From CAXXOK01 sp964584315 (lineage in GTDB: Bacteria > Bacillota > Clostridia > Christensenellales > Aristaeellaceae): a DNA stretch of 64,000 bases. The notes beneath the pieces are model-generated. The model saw only the letters and a list, made by a program, of their open reading frames with translations, was not told the DNA's origin and ran no database searches. Position 1 is the first letter of the stretch. Every line of letters starts with the position of its first letter. The stretch lies in assembly GCA_964584315.1 (NCBI GenBank), contig CAZOZO010000013.1, forward strand, positions 6,295-70,294. Direction: 5' to 3'. The position numbers and the translations under genes were made by a program. Below are positions 1 to 9,030 of the stretch, in pieces.

Positions 1-437
1 GAAATAGGCACGATTGCCCGCGGATGTCCTATGTGCCTGATGGCTGCTTTTTTGAGTACAGAGCACACTTTGCCGCGGTGCAGCGCATCTGCCGCCACAG
101 ACGGCACTGGCGTATGGTCGTCTTGCTGTGTCCATTCCCGGCAGGGAAAACGCAGATTTTGTTGAAATATAAACACAGTACCGCATGAGCACCGTAAAGA
201 AAATAGCATCGCGTCCGAAATATATTCCGCTGTGCAGCCCTCTTGCCACACACCCGCCGGCTCGACTTCCACAGCCCTCCCGATGCCTGCAAATCCGGCC
301 TCTGTGATGCATGGCCTTGATTCAACACCGCGCCCGCGGGGTACAAAAATAACGTGGGGCGGCCCAGTCGCACCATATGGCACATACACCCAACGCGCGA
401 CCCGCGCGCGACCGCTGCAAAACGCAGAAGGAGCTCC
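1..437. other. no gene recognised at window start
   Basis: This stretch lies upstream of the first convincing gene. The reading frames that cross it on either strand have no ribosome binding site, no recognisable domain and a composition like antisense shadows. It presumably contains the promoter of the dehydrogenase gene at 438, but I see no convincing -35/-10 pair. Confidence 0.4.
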
Positions 438-1475
438 ATGAAAACCATCGCTTTCTTTGACGCGAAGCCCTACGACCGCGAATGGTTCGACAAGGCCAAC
501 ACCGGCTATGACATACGCTATCTGGAGAGCAGGCTCACCCCCGCCACCGTGCAGCTGGCTGCCGGTGCGGATGCCGTGTGCGCCTTTGTAAACGACGATG
601 TGAACGCCGAGGTGATCGACGCGCTCTATGCCCTTGGCGTGCGCGTGATCGCCATGCGCTGCGCAGGCTACAGCAATGTGGATTTTGTGCGTGCCTATGG
701 CAAGATCAACGTGGTGCGCGTGCCTGCCTATTCGCCCTACGCGGTGGCGGAGCATGCCATGGCGCTGCTTCTGGACGTGAACCGCAAGCTGCACCGTGCC
801 TACAGCCGTACCCGTGATTTCAATTTCAGCCTGAACGGCCTCACGGGGGTCGATTTGCACGGGAAGACCGTGGGCGTGATCGGCACCGGCAAGATCGGCC
901 GCGTGTTCATGGACATCTGCAAGGGCTTTGGCATGGATGTGATCGCCTACGACCTTTACCCCGCCAAGGATAGCGACATTCACTATGTGCCGCTGGACGA
1001 GCTGCTCATGAGAAGCGACGTGATCTCGCTGCATTGCCCCCTGACCGAGCAGACCCGCTATATCCTCAGTGCGGACGCCTTTGCCAAAATGAAGCAGGGC
1101 GTGTTCATCATCAACACATCGCGCGGGGCGCTGATCGATACCGAGGCGCTGCTAACCGCGCTCAACAGCGGCAAGGTGCGCGGCGCGGGGCTGGACGTAT
1201 ATGAGGAGGAAGCCGACCTGTTCTTCGTGGACAACAGTGGCAGCATCATCAAGGACGATGTGCTCGCGCTGCTCGTGTCACGTCCTAATGTCGTGCTTAC
1301 AGCCCATCAGGCGTTTTTGACCGAGGAAGCCCTCGCCAACATCGCCAAGACCACCCTAGAGAATCTGGATGCATTTTTTGCGGGCGACCCCCTGCAAAAC
1401 GAAGTATGCTACCGTTGCGATATCGGCAAGGTCGTGGAGGATTGCCGCCGGTGGCGCAAGGAGCGTTGCTTTTGA
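438..1475 (+). CDS. D-lactate dehydrogenase-like 2-hydroxyacid dehydrogenase
   Basis: A 345-residue cytosolic NAD-dependent D-2-hydroxyacid dehydrogenase, most like fermentative D-lactate dehydrogenase (pyruvate + NADH to D-lactate). The nucleotide-binding motif GVIGTGKIG lies near residue 148. The catalytic residues are visible: Arg in NTSRGALID, Glu in GLDVYEEE and His in TAHQAF. The length is normal for the family. The ATG at 438 is chosen because AAGGAG precedes it by a few bases; the frame is open 28 codons further upstream, but that part has no ribosome binding site and unnatural composition. The next gene follows after 49 bases on the same strand. The exact 2-oxoacid substrate is inferred from overall similarity. 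Confidence 0.9.
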   Translation: MKTIAFFDAKPYDREWFDKANTGYDIRYLESRLTPATVQLAAGADAVCAFVNDDVNAEVIDALYALGVRVIAMRCAGYSNVDFVRAYGKINVVRVPAYSPYAVAEHAMALLLDVNRKLHRAYSRTRDFNFSLNGLTGVDLHGKTVGVIGTGKIGRVFMDICKGFGMDVIAYDLYPAKDSDIHYVPLDELLMRSDVISLHCPLTEQTRYILSADAFAKMKQGVFIINTSRGALIDTEALLTALNSGKVRGAGLDVYEEEADLFFVDNSGSIIKDDVLALLVSRPNVVLTAHQAFLTEEALANIAKTTLENLDAFFAGDPLQNEVCYRCDIGKVVEDCRRWRKERCF

Positions 1476-1524
1476 TCGCCTGAACCCATGACAAACCATG
1501 ACTTACTACAAAGGAGGCAAACCA

Positions 1525-2343
1525 ATGGATGTGACCGTACATACCCCTTGGCGCAAGATCGGCGTATTGCTCGCTTTCGTCGTGATGGTGACTGTGAACG
1601 CCCTGGCCAACGCTCTGCCGCTCAACGGCGTGCCCACCGGCGAGGTGGCCGACCGTTACCAGAACCTGTTTACTCCCGCGCCGCTCACCTTCGCCATCTG
1701 GGGCGCGATCTACCTGCTGCTGCTTGTGTACATCGTGTTTCAACTGCTCCCCGCCAAGGGCGAGCCCGGCATCGCTCGGCAGGCGATGCTGCGCGAGCTC
1801 AGCCTTTTGTTCATGGGCACTTCGCTGGTGAACGCAGGCTGGATCTTTGCGTGGCACTATGACCGCATCGTGCTGTCGGTGGTGCTGATGGTCATCCTGC
1901 TGCTGGGCCTGATGCGCGCGGCATGGCTCCTGCGCGAGCCTCACTGCAACTCCAAGGAGGAATTGGCCCTTCGGGTGCCGTTTGGCCTGTACTTTGGATG
2001 GATCACCGTGGCGACGATCGCCAACGTGACTGTATTGTTCAAGAGCCTGAACTGGAATGGTTTTGGCATCGCCGAGCCGATTTGGACGGCGGCCATCCTT
2101 GTGGTGGGCGCGGCTATCGCGTCCGTGACCATGTATCGCATCCGCAGCGTCGCCTATGGCTTGGCGGTTCTGTGGGCCTTTGCAGGCATCCTGAACCGCC
2201 ACCTTTCAACACAGTGGTATGGCGGCCAGTACGGGCTGGTGGTCGGCTTCACCATCGCGATGCTCGCGGTGCTGCTGGCCGCGCTGGTCGTAACGGGCAT
2301 CCACATGCGCAAGGTTGCCGCTTGCGCCGTACCAAAAACATAA
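1525..2343 (+). CDS. TspO/MBR-related multi-pass membrane protein
   Basis: A 272-residue hydrophobic protein with about seven predicted membrane segments. The N-terminal part carries the TspO-like stretch FTPAPLTFAIWGAIYLLLL after a first helix. Similar long TspO-related proteins of Clostridia are annotated as tryptophan-rich sensory proteins; classical TspO has five helices, so this one is extended at the C terminus. The ATG at 1525 is preceded by AAAGGAGG, which makes it a better start than the in-frame ATG at 1498. The ligand is unknown; TspO family members bind tetrapyrroles or cholesterol. A strong hairpin follows at 2361. Confidence 0.7.
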   Translation: MDVTVHTPWRKIGVLLAFVVMVTVNALANALPLNGVPTGEVADRYQNLFTPAPLTFAIWGAIYLLLLVYIVFQLLPAKGEPGIARQAMLRELSLLFMGTSLVNAGWIFAWHYDRIVLSVVLMVILLLGLMRAAWLLREPHCNSKEELALRVPFGLYFGWITVATIANVTVLFKSLNWNGFGIAEPIWTAAILVVGAAIASVTMYRIRSVAYGLAVLWAFAGILNRHLSTQWYGGQYGLVVGFTIAMLAVLLAALVVTGIHMRKVAACAVPKT

Positions 2344-2360
2344 GCCGCTTCAGTCGCAGA

Positions 2361-2393
2361 CGAAGCCCGTCGGGAATCTCCCGACGGGCTTCG
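2361..2393. terminator. bidirectional hairpin between convergent genes
   Basis: A perfect 15-bp stem (2361-2375 with 2379-2393, three-base loop) lies between the TspO-like gene and the convergent ABC permease. It is followed on the plus strand by a weak T-rich tail. Confidence 0.75.
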
Positions 2394-2454
2394 CTTTGCG
2401 TGTTTTGTCAAGGCTGAGTCTGCCATGGGCAATCCCGTTCGCCGTATCAGTTGC

Positions 2455-4545
2455 TCAGTATGTGGTCTGCGTGATCCAAGACTGCACAAGAGCCGTCAGC
2501 GCCTGCGCATCTGCCTCGTCGAAGGTGAGGAAGCACGCGGGCTCACTCATGCGGGGGGCTTGCGAGCCATCGTACTCAAACCAGTTGAGCCGCAGGAACA
2601 TGCCTGTGGGGTCGCCGGTCAGCTTGCCGCGCTGCAGGATGTCCGCAAACTTGGTCATGTAGTCGCAGTAAAGCTCGTAGTTGCGATCCTGTGTGCGCGT
2701 ATAGCCGCTGATGTACAGGCTCACGCTCCACGACATGGGCTCGCCATCGTCCAGCGTGAGGTTATAGAAGTTCATATCCAGGCTCATGCTGTCGTTTTCC
2801 ATCGCCAGCGGGGATACGATGTGCTTGACACCCTGCTTGAGCCTCGCCAGTGTATCGGTCTTGGCATAGGCGTTGTAGGTCCGCATCAGCAAACCGAACG
2901 TATCAGGTGTTTCCATCCGCAGGGCGAAATTGTCGGCAAAGCGCGTGTCGCCCACATAGCCCGCTGCGTAGATGCGGCCCATGCTTTGCTCGCCGCCGCG
3001 TTCCACCATGTAACCCTTGTCGTTCAGGGTGGCACGCGCGCGGTAGTAATCGTTGTACACGACGCCCAGCTTTTGCGCCTCGGTCACGAAGCTGTCCCAG
3101 ATCGTTCGGTTCTCTTCTTTGGTGAAGTTGTAATCCACCATGCGATACTGTACCGCGTCCGCAGGCGCGAAGGCACGTATGGCTGCCTGGAAGAAGCCGT
3201 CGTCTGCGCGCATCTGGTTCAGGGTATCGACGTTCTTGAACTCGATGGTGCGCTTGAAGGTTTGCCCGTTCGTCAGGGTGATCTCGATAGGCTCGATCAC
3301 CTGATACTGGCTGTATACGTTGTAGGCGTTGTTCAGCGGGTCGTTGATGCGGTCCACCGCGTCGGCGAGGGTCTCGGCCACATACTTCTTGACGCCATCC
3401 GAGGTATAGGCGATGTCCTGAAGCATCAGCGTCGCGTACTCGGGCGTGTCATTCTTCTCGTCATGGCCGCGGAAGGTGACAGAGGCGATCTCCTCCGGGG
3501 CGGGGGCGGTGTTGAGCATTGCCTTGGCCGCTGCGTCGATGCCCGCCGATAGCCCGAACGCTACCAGCGCCGCGACCAGAAACAGCGGCACCGAGAACGC
3601 CACCTGCCGGATGCTGCGTGCCGCCGCAAACTGGTATACCACGAACACCAGAAACGCGATGGCCGTGACGGACGCGCCATAGACCGAGATGAGGCGGTGG
3701 CTATCCACGGTGATCAGCAGCATCGCCGTCAGCGCCAGCAGCGTGGCCATAACGGCAGCCCACCACTTGTGGCCCGCGCCCCTGTCCGCCGTTTCGCTGG
3801 GGCGACGGATGAACAGCCATGCGCCCAGCGCCAGCATCAGCGCCATGGGGAGCAGCGAAAACAGGATGTTGGGCAGCGCAACGATGCGCGACATAAACAC
3901 CTGTCGCGAGTGCATGACCACCAGGCCGGTCGCCACGTTTGTCATGGGGTCAAGCGCGGGCGTCAGATCCAGCCAGCCGATGATGGGCACCTTGGCCACG
4001 ATGCCGCGTGCGAAGATGAACTGGATAAAGCGCGGCAGAAACAGCACCACGCCCGCGGAGGCCAGCGCCGTGACCAGCGTGCCCGAGATGGCGCAGCCGA
4101 TGGCCGTGGCGGCAAATACCAGCATAGACGCTACGAAATAGAAGGCGATCAGCAGCGGGATGTAGGCCGGCACGAACGGACAACCGCCGATCAGCAGCAT
4201 CAGCAGCGTCAGCAGCACGTTGATCACGATGGTACCGCCCATCCATGTGGCAGTCGCGAGCGTGACGGACAGGTACAGGTCCAGGCGCGTGACCGGCAGG
4301 CTGTGGTACAGGTCGCTTGCCGAGCGTTTGAACAGGAACGAGAACCCGTACAGCGCGAACAGCACCGCCGAGAACACATAGTACATCAGCACGGGTGTAA
4401 GCCCGATGGCGCTTTGCGATACGGAAATGGTATAGCTGCCGAAATAGTTTTGCCCGCTCACGATCACCGTGTAGATGAGGGTAGCCAGCGCAAGCGGCAT
4501 GCCCACGGGCATCAGCTTGCGAAGCATCTCTTTGTACATCTTCAT
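2455..4545 (-). CDS. ABC transporter permease of a YtrA-type operon
   Basis: A 696-residue integral membrane protein. The N-terminal third has a cluster of about six hydrophobic segments, followed by a hinge (about residues 235-325 with more helices) and then a large soluble domain of about 370 residues. This resembles the large permeases paired with YtrB-like ATPases in GntR/YtrA operons of Firmicutes, which respond to cell-envelope-active compounds. Its ATG overlaps the stop codon of the upstream ATPase gene by four bases (ATGA), so the two are translationally coupled. The substrate is unknown. Confidence 0.75.
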   Translation of the reverse strand: MKMYKEMLRKLMPVGMPLALATLIYTVIVSGQNYFGSYTISVSQSAIGLTPVLMYYVFSAVLFALYGFSFLFKRSASDLYHSLPVTRLDLYLSVTLATATWMGGTIVINVLLTLLMLLIGGCPFVPAYIPLLIAFYFVASMLVFAATAIGCAISGTLVTALASAGVVLFLPRFIQFIFARGIVAKVPIIGWLDLTPALDPMTNVATGLVVMHSRQVFMSRIVALPNILFSLLPMALMLALGAWLFIRRPSETADRGAGHKWWAAVMATLLALTAMLLITVDSHRLISVYGASVTAIAFLVFVVYQFAAARSIRQVAFSVPLFLVAALVAFGLSAGIDAAAKAMLNTAPAPEEIASVTFRGHDEKNDTPEYATLMLQDIAYTSDGVKKYVAETLADAVDRINDPLNNAYNVYSQYQVIEPIEITLTNGQTFKRTIEFKNVDTLNQMRADDGFFQAAIRAFAPADAVQYRMVDYNFTKEENRTIWDSFVTEAQKLGVVYNDYYRARATLNDKGYMVERGGEQSMGRIYAAGYVGDTRFADNFALRMETPDTFGLLMRTYNAYAKTDTLARLKQGVKHIVSPLAMENDSMSLDMNFYNLTLDDGEPMSWSVSLYISGYTRTQDRNYELYCDYMTKFADILQRGKLTGDPTGMFLRLNWFEYDGSQAPRMSEPACFLTFDEADAQALTALVQSWITQTTY

Positions 4546-5453
4546 TGCTTGTCTCCTCCCTGCGCGATATCGAACACGTACCCCAGCGCTTCCATCTCAT
4601 AGAGGAACACTTCCTCCAGCGTGACGGGCAGCACTTCCAACAGCAGGGGGTTCTGCGCGGCCAGCACGGCGCGGCTCTTTTCCCGGTCGCCGCGCACCAC
4701 GGCGGTGGCGACGCTCCCCTGCCGTGAATAACTGAGCACATCCAACCCCGTGAACACGCTTCGGTCAAATTCGTGGTCGAAGGCCACCTGCAGTTTGTAC
4801 AGCGAGGTTTTCAGATCACCCACGTCGCTCTCCAGCACGATGCCGCCCTTGTAGAGCAGCGCCAGCTGGTCGCACGTGTCCTCCAGCTCGCGCAGCGAGT
4901 GGCTGGTGATGATCACCGTCGCCCCCCGATCCATTACCTCGGCGTAGAGCTTCTGCTTGACTACGCCGCGCATCACGGGGTCGAGGCCGTCGAACGTCTC
5001 ATCGAAGAAGTAATAATCCGCGCCTGCACTCAGTGCCAGAATGGTGGCCGCCTGTCTGCGCATCCCTTTGCTGAAGGTGGCGATGGGCTTCTCGGTCGAA
5101 AGGCCGAACTCGCCCGCGAGCTGGGCAAAGCGCGCCGCGTCGAAGCGTTCATAGGCGGAACGGTACAGCGCCGCCATACGGGCCATTGTGCTCTGCGGCA
5201 GCGTCCAAAACTCGTCGGATACGAACACAAAACGCTTTTTGACGGCAATGTTCTCATACACCGCTTCGCCGTCCAGGGTAATGGAGCCCTCATCGGGGCG
5301 ATACACGCCGCTGGCGAGCCGCAGCAGCGTGGATTTTCCCGCGCCGTTAGCCCCCACCAGGCCGTACACGCAGCCGTCGGGGATATGGCAGTTGAGCCTG
5401 TCCAGCGCGGCTACATCCGAGAACCGTTTGGTCAGATTACTGGCTGTGATCAC
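4542..5453 (-). CDS. ABC transporter ATP-binding protein, YtrB-like
   Basis: A 303-residue ABC ATPase. Walker A is GANGAGKST (about residue 35), the signature region is TFSKGMRRQ, Walker B reads YYFFDETFDGLDP, and a switch histidine follows in ITSHSLRELED. The start is GTG, with an AAAGGA ribosome binding site about eight bases upstream. It sits between the GntR regulator (58-base gap) and the permease (4-base overlap), forming a regulator-ATPase-permease operon. It energises export or sensing by the adjacent permease at the membrane. Confidence 0.88.
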   Translation of the reverse strand: MITASNLTKRFSDVAALDRLNCHIPDGCVYGLVGANGAGKSTLLRLASGVYRPDEGSITLDGEAVYENIAVKKRFVFVSDEFWTLPQSTMARMAALYRSAYERFDAARFAQLAGEFGLSTEKPIATFSKGMRRQAATILALSAGADYYFFDETFDGLDPVMRGVVKQKLYAEVMDRGATVIITSHSLRELEDTCDQLALLYKGGIVLESDVGDLKTSLYKLQVAFDHEFDRSVFTGLDVLSYSRQGSVATAVVRGDREKSRAVLAAQNPLLLEVLPVTLEEVFLYEMEALGYVFDIAQGGDKQ

Positions 5454-5511
5454 TTCTTAACGTCCTTTCTTCCACACGCCGGGCGTGTGCTTGGTGTCGC
5501 CCGGTGGCGGC

Positions 5512-5913
5512 TCATGGTTCACTCTCCGCCGGATGCGGCTTACCGGCGTGCGCAGCATAGGCAGCCCTGACTGCGCCCAATGCACGCTCCTCGAGTACTC
5601 CCGCCTCACAGAGCTTGGCGCTCAGCGCCGTCAGCTCTGAAAGCACCGCCTCCATCCCTTCGGTCACGATGCGCTTGGCCTCGCCTGTGATAAAGCGCCC
5701 GCTGCCCGGCGCGCTCACGGTGATGCCGCGGCGCTCCAGCTCAGCGTAGGCCTTTTGCAGCGTGTTCGGGTTGGCCGACAGCGTCTGCGACAGGGCGCGC
5801 ACGCTTGGCAGCTGGTCGCCTGATTTCAGCGCGCCGGAGGCGATCAGCTGCTCCGTTTGCTCGATGATCTGCTCGTAGATGGGTTTTCTGCCGAAACGAT
5901 CGATCTGGAACAT
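5512..5913 (-). CDS. GntR family regulator, YtrA subfamily
   Basis: A 133-residue transcriptional regulator. An N-terminal winged helix-turn-helix (residues about 10-75, with SGDQLPSVRALSQTL and NPNTLQKAYAELERRG) is followed by a short helical C-terminal dimerisation tail. The short effector-less tail defines the YtrA subfamily. Members repress their own operon, and genes for an ABC exporter follow directly here. An inverted repeat overlaps its transcription start (5932-5954). Confidence 0.9.
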   Translation of the reverse strand: MFQIDRFGRKPIYEQIIEQTEQLIASGALKSGDQLPSVRALSQTLSANPNTLQKAYAELERRGITVSAPGSGRFITGEAKRIVTEGMEAVLSELTALSAKLCEAGVLEERALGAVRAAYAAHAGKPHPAESEP

Positions 5914-5931
5914 GTCGACTTCCTTTCTTCA

Positions 5932-5986
5932 CTGTACCATGAGTTATAGTACAGCTATATTATATAGCACATTTGGGCGCTGTCAA
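5932..5986 (-). promoter_or_regulatory. promoter and operator of the YtrA-type operon
   Basis: Read on the minus strand, TTGACA (5981-5986) and TATAAT (5959-5964) are separated by 16 bases. The inverted repeat CTGTAC-N11-GTACAG (5932-5937 and 5949-5954) lies over the expected transcription start, which is where a YtrA-type autorepressor would act. The promoter is seen directly; the repressor assignment is inferred. Confidence 0.8.
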
Positions 5987-6158
5987 GCGAAACGCCCAAT
6001 CGTTTACATCCGTGAAGCGCACCCGCAACCCCGCTTGTACGCAAAGCCCTCATTCTGCTACAATAGACGTAGCAACATGCCAAATCATTCCGAATACCGC
6101 AAAAATGGTCGAGAAAGGTTCCATCCCGCTCGGTTATACTGGCTTGGCAAGGTGGTGA

Positions 6159-7043
6159 TTGGTTTTGAGGGAACAGATCATGGCGGTACGGCGCATGCAG
6201 GAGCACATCGAAGCACACTTGAGCGAGGAGATCACGTTGGCCGACCTTTCGAAGGCGTGCCATTACTCACCGTGGTACGCCTACCGGCTGTTTGCACAGT
6301 GGCTGGGCCGCACGCCCGCGGATTACATCCGACGGCTGCGGCTGTCGCGCTCCGCACTGCGGCTGCGTGACGAAAGCTGTCGTGTGGCGGACGTTGCCTT
6401 CGACGTGGGCTTCGGCAGCGTGGATGGCTACCAGCGTGCGTTCCAGCGTGAGTTCGGGTGCAACCCGCGTGAGTACGCCGCCCACCCCACGCCCCTCTAC
6501 CTCTTCACCCCCTTCAAGATCACAGACGCTGCGGCGAAGGAGGAACATGCGATGGAAAAGGTCAAGACGGTGTTCGTACAGGCGGTGGAGAAGCCCGCGC
6601 GCAAGGCGCTGGTCAAGCGCGGCAAAGCGGCGGCAGACTACTACGCATACTGTGGCGAGGTAGGCTGCGATATCTGGGGCTATTTGCTGAGCATCAAGCA
6701 GGCGCTGGGCGAACCGGTGGGCCTGTGGCTGCCGGAGGTCATGATGCCTGCCGGTACCAGCACCTACGTGCAGGGTGTGGAGCTGGCCGCGGATGAATCG
6801 ATGCCCGTGCTGGAGGGCATGGACATGATCGATCTACCCGCCGCGACCTACCTGCGTTTTCAGGGCGAGCCGTTCGCGGAGGAGGATTTCGAGCAGGCCA
6901 TCGACGAGGTATGGGAGGCCATCAAGAAGTTTGACCCCCTAAGCGCCGGTTTTCAGTGGGATACGGAGAACCCACGCATCCAGCTAGAGCCGCGCGGCGA
7001 ACGCGGGTACATCGAGCTGCTGCCTGTGCGCAAAGCGAAGTAA
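6159..7043 (+). CDS. AraC family regulator with GyrI-like effector domain
   Basis: A protein of up to 294 residues. An AraC-type double helix-turn-helix occupies about residues 12-110, with ITLADLSKACHYSPWYAYRLF and VADVAFDVGFGSVDGYQRAF. A GyrI-like/AraC effector-binding fold covers about residues 128-292. Regulators of this architecture (Rob/BmrR-like) respond to small amphipathic compounds. The first possible start is TTG at 6159 behind AAGGTGG; TTG 6165 or ATG 6180 behind GAGG are alternatives and would change only the N-terminal seven residues. It stands alone and is followed by a strong hairpin. The target genes are unknown. Confidence 0.85.
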   Translation: MVLREQIMAVRRMQEHIEAHLSEEITLADLSKACHYSPWYAYRLFAQWLGRTPADYIRRLRLSRSALRLRDESCRVADVAFDVGFGSVDGYQRAFQREFGCNPREYAAHPTPLYLFTPFKITDAAAKEEHAMEKVKTVFVQAVEKPARKALVKRGKAAADYYAYCGEVGCDIWGYLLSIKQALGEPVGLWLPEVMMPAGTSTYVQGVELAADESMPVLEGMDMIDLPAATYLRFQGEPFAEEDFEQAIDEVWEAIKKFDPLSAGFQWDTENPRIQLEPRGERGYIELLPVRKAK

Positions 7044-7055
7044 GCCACACGCAAA

Positions 7056-7085
7056 CGCCGCCTGCAGACATGTCTGCAGGCGGCG
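7056..7085. terminator. hairpin after the AraC-type regulator
   Basis: A perfect self-complementary 30-base GC-rich palindrome directly downstream of the stop codon at 7043. There is no long T-tract, so it may act together with the second hairpin at 7096. Confidence 0.65.
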
Positions 7086-7095
7086 CAAATCAATA

Positions 7096-7126
7096 GCAAG
7101 GCCTTCGAGAACATCGGAGGCCTTGC
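7096..7126. terminator. terminator of the sugar transporter operon
   Basis: Nine-base stem (7096-7104 with 7118-7126). On the minus strand it is followed by a T-rich tail and lies just downstream of the last permease gene of the operon ending at 7142. Confidence 0.65.
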
Positions 7127-7141
7127 TTGTGTGTCTGACCG

Positions 7142-7978
7142 TCAGCCCTTGATGGCACCGGTCGTGAAGCTCTTTTGGATCTCGCCGCTCATCAGTAGGT
7201 AAATGATCAGCGTGGGCACCGTGCCCACCACAAGGCCCGCGCCCAGCGCGCCCCAATTGGTGGCGTACATGCCCACCATGCCCATGATGCCGACCGTCAG
7301 CGTTTTCCATTGCGGTTTGCTGATGAACGAGATGGCGAACATCAGCTCGTTCCAGCAGCTCAGGTAAGTGAAGATCGCAACCGTCGCGATGGCGGGGCGG
7401 ATCAGCGGCACCATGATCTTCAAAAAGATGCCGTAGATGCTCATGCCGTCCAGGCAGGCGGCTTCCTCCATCTCCGTGGGGATGGTCTTGAAAAACCCCA
7501 CGAAAATGTAGATCGCCATGGGAATGGCAAAGGCCACATACGGCAGGATCAGCGCGAAGGGCGTATCGTACAGGTTGGTGCGCTTGAGGAAGATGAACAG
7601 CGGCACCAGCGTGGCGTGCAGCGGTATCATCATGCCCATCAGGAAGAACAAAAGCGTGCGGTTGCTCCATTTCCACTTGAGGCGCGCTATGGCGTAGGCA
7701 GCCATGGTGGATACGATGGTGGAAATGATGATGGTGGCCGTGGTCACCAGCAGGCTGTTAAATAGGAAGGAAGCCACCTGTCCCCGTTGCAGCACGTCGC
7801 CAAAGTTCTCAAAGTGATATGGATTGGGCAACCCAAGCTGATTGGTGGTAAAAATCTGGATGTTGTCCTTCAGTGAGAAGGTAAACAGCCAATAGAGCGG
7901 AAACAACTGCACCAGCGCGATCAAAAACAGCACGGTGTAGAGGATGACTTTTCGGACGGTCTGTCTGGTACGGTACAT
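7142..7978 (-). CDS. CUT1 sugar ABC transporter permease (MalG type)
   Basis: A 278-residue inner membrane permease with six predicted helices and the MalG-type EAA loop (EEAACLDGMSIYGIF) that docks the ATPase. The ATG at 7978 is preferred because AAGGAGG lies nine bases upstream; an ATG six bases earlier abuts the ribosome binding site. It follows the partner permease with a 14-base gap and is the last gene of the operon HK-RR-binding protein-permease-permease. No ATPase gene is present, so a shared MsmX-type ATPase is likely. Confidence 0.88.
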   Translation of the reverse strand: MYRTRQTVRKVILYTVLFLIALVQLFPLYWLFTFSLKDNIQIFTTNQLGLPNPYHFENFGDVLQRGQVASFLFNSLLVTTATIIISTIVSTMAAYAIARLKWKWSNRTLLFFLMGMMIPLHATLVPLFIFLKRTNLYDTPFALILPYVAFAIPMAIYIFVGFFKTIPTEMEEAACLDGMSIYGIFLKIMVPLIRPAIATVAIFTYLSCWNELMFAISFISKPQWKTLTVGIMGMVGMYATNWGALGAGLVVGTVPTLIIYLLMSGEIQKSFTTGAIKG

Positions 7979-7992
7979 GTGCATCCTCCTCC

Positions 7993-8919
7993 TTAAAACT
8001 CGTAGTTTTCGACTTTGAAGAAGCGCTGCACAAACACCGTAAGCACAAGGCACTCCACAAGGATGAATATTGCCATCGCGCTGCCCATGCCGTAGCGATA
8101 GTTCAGGAAGATGTTCGCGAACATCAGCGTTGTGGGCACCTCCGTGGCATGGATCGGCCCGCCTTTGGTGAGCACATAAATCAGGTCGAACGTCTTCAGC
8201 GAGCCGATGAGCGCGAAGGTCACGCACACCTTGATCATGGGCATCACCAGCGGAATGGCGATGTGCCGCGACAGCTGTGACTTGGAGCAGCCGTCGATTT
8301 CAGCCGCCTCATACAACGAGGTGGGGATGGCCTTGATGGCGGAGTACATCAGCAACATGTGGTAGCCGAGGTACTGCCAGATCAGCACAAAAAATACCGC
8401 GCCCAGCGAGATGTTGGGGTCGGCAAGCCAGTTGCGCTTGAGGGCCTCAAGACCCATGTTGGTCAACAGTATATTGAGCATACCGTTGTTGGGGTGGTAT
8501 ATCTTCATCCACAGCTGGCCGATGACCGTTGTGGAGATGATGACAGGGATAAAATATACATTGCGGAAGAAGCCTTCCAGCTTGACGCCGTGCGAGATCA
8601 GCAGTGCCAGTCCCAGCGCCAGCGGTATCTGCACGAACACGGAAAGGCCCGCCAAAAGCGCCGAATTGACAATACCCTTCACAAAATAGGTGGAAGGGTT
8701 GGTGAACATCTCGATATAGTTTTGAAACCCGATATAGGTGCTCTTGCCCGCGCCGTTCCAATCCAGCAGCGAGTAGTAGCCCGAAAACACGATGGGTAGT
8801 ATGACCACCGACGAAAATACCAGCAAGGCGGGCAAAACAAACAGCAGGATAGCCCGCTTGTCACGCAGTACCTTTTCCACACCATCAACCCCTACAGCGA
8901 TATCCAAAAGCGGCCGCAT
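7993..8919 (-). CDS. CUT1 sugar ABC transporter permease (MalF type)
   Basis: A permease of up to 308 residues with six predicted helices and the EAA loop EAAEIDGCSKSQLSRHIAIP. It pairs with the MalG-type subunit encoded next. The ATG at 8919 has only a weak ribosome binding site; an in-frame GTG near 8880 (start VEKVLRDKRAI) would still keep all helices and is a real alternative. The 111-base gap to the binding-protein gene holds a strong hairpin. Confidence 0.86.
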   Translation of the reverse strand: MRPLLDIAVGVDGVEKVLRDKRAILLFVLPALLVFSSVVILPIVFSGYYSLLDWNGAGKSTYIGFQNYIEMFTNPSTYFVKGIVNSALLAGLSVFVQIPLALGLALLISHGVKLEGFFRNVYFIPVIISTTVIGQLWMKIYHPNNGMLNILLTNMGLEALKRNWLADPNISLGAVFFVLIWQYLGYHMLLMYSAIKAIPTSLYEAAEIDGCSKSQLSRHIAIPLVMPMIKVCVTFALIGSLKTFDLIYVLTKGGPIHATEVPTTLMFANIFLNYRYGMGSAMAIFILVECLVLTVFVQRFFKVENYEF

Positions 8920-8938
8920 ACCGATCAGGCCTGGTAGA

Positions 8939-8976
8939 CGCTATCCCCTACGAAACGGATTCCGTAGGGGATAGCG
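8939..8976. terminator. intra-operon hairpin after the binding-protein gene
   Basis: A 14-bp perfect stem (8939-8952 with 8963-8976) between the binding-protein gene and the first permease. Hairpins at this place commonly stabilise the upstream mRNA or cause partial termination, so that binding protein is made in excess. Confidence 0.7.
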
Positions 8977-9030
8977 CGGTATTGCCCGGCGTTCACGCCT
9001 CTGCGAACATGAACGCCCTCATGGCCAGAA

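Noticed and set aside
29..448. Minus-strand frame at the window start
   Set aside because: No start signal, no domain and an unusual residue composition; it runs into the upstream region of the dehydrogenase gene.
1297..2202. Long minus-strand open frame (301 codons) antisense to the dehydrogenase and TspO-like genes
   Set aside because: It is rich in His, Gln and Arg, has no ribosome binding site and mirrors two well-supported genes. Many similar antisense frames occur opposite genes in this GC-rich DNA, such as 9109-10341 plus, 52645-53940 plus and 22395-23417 minus.
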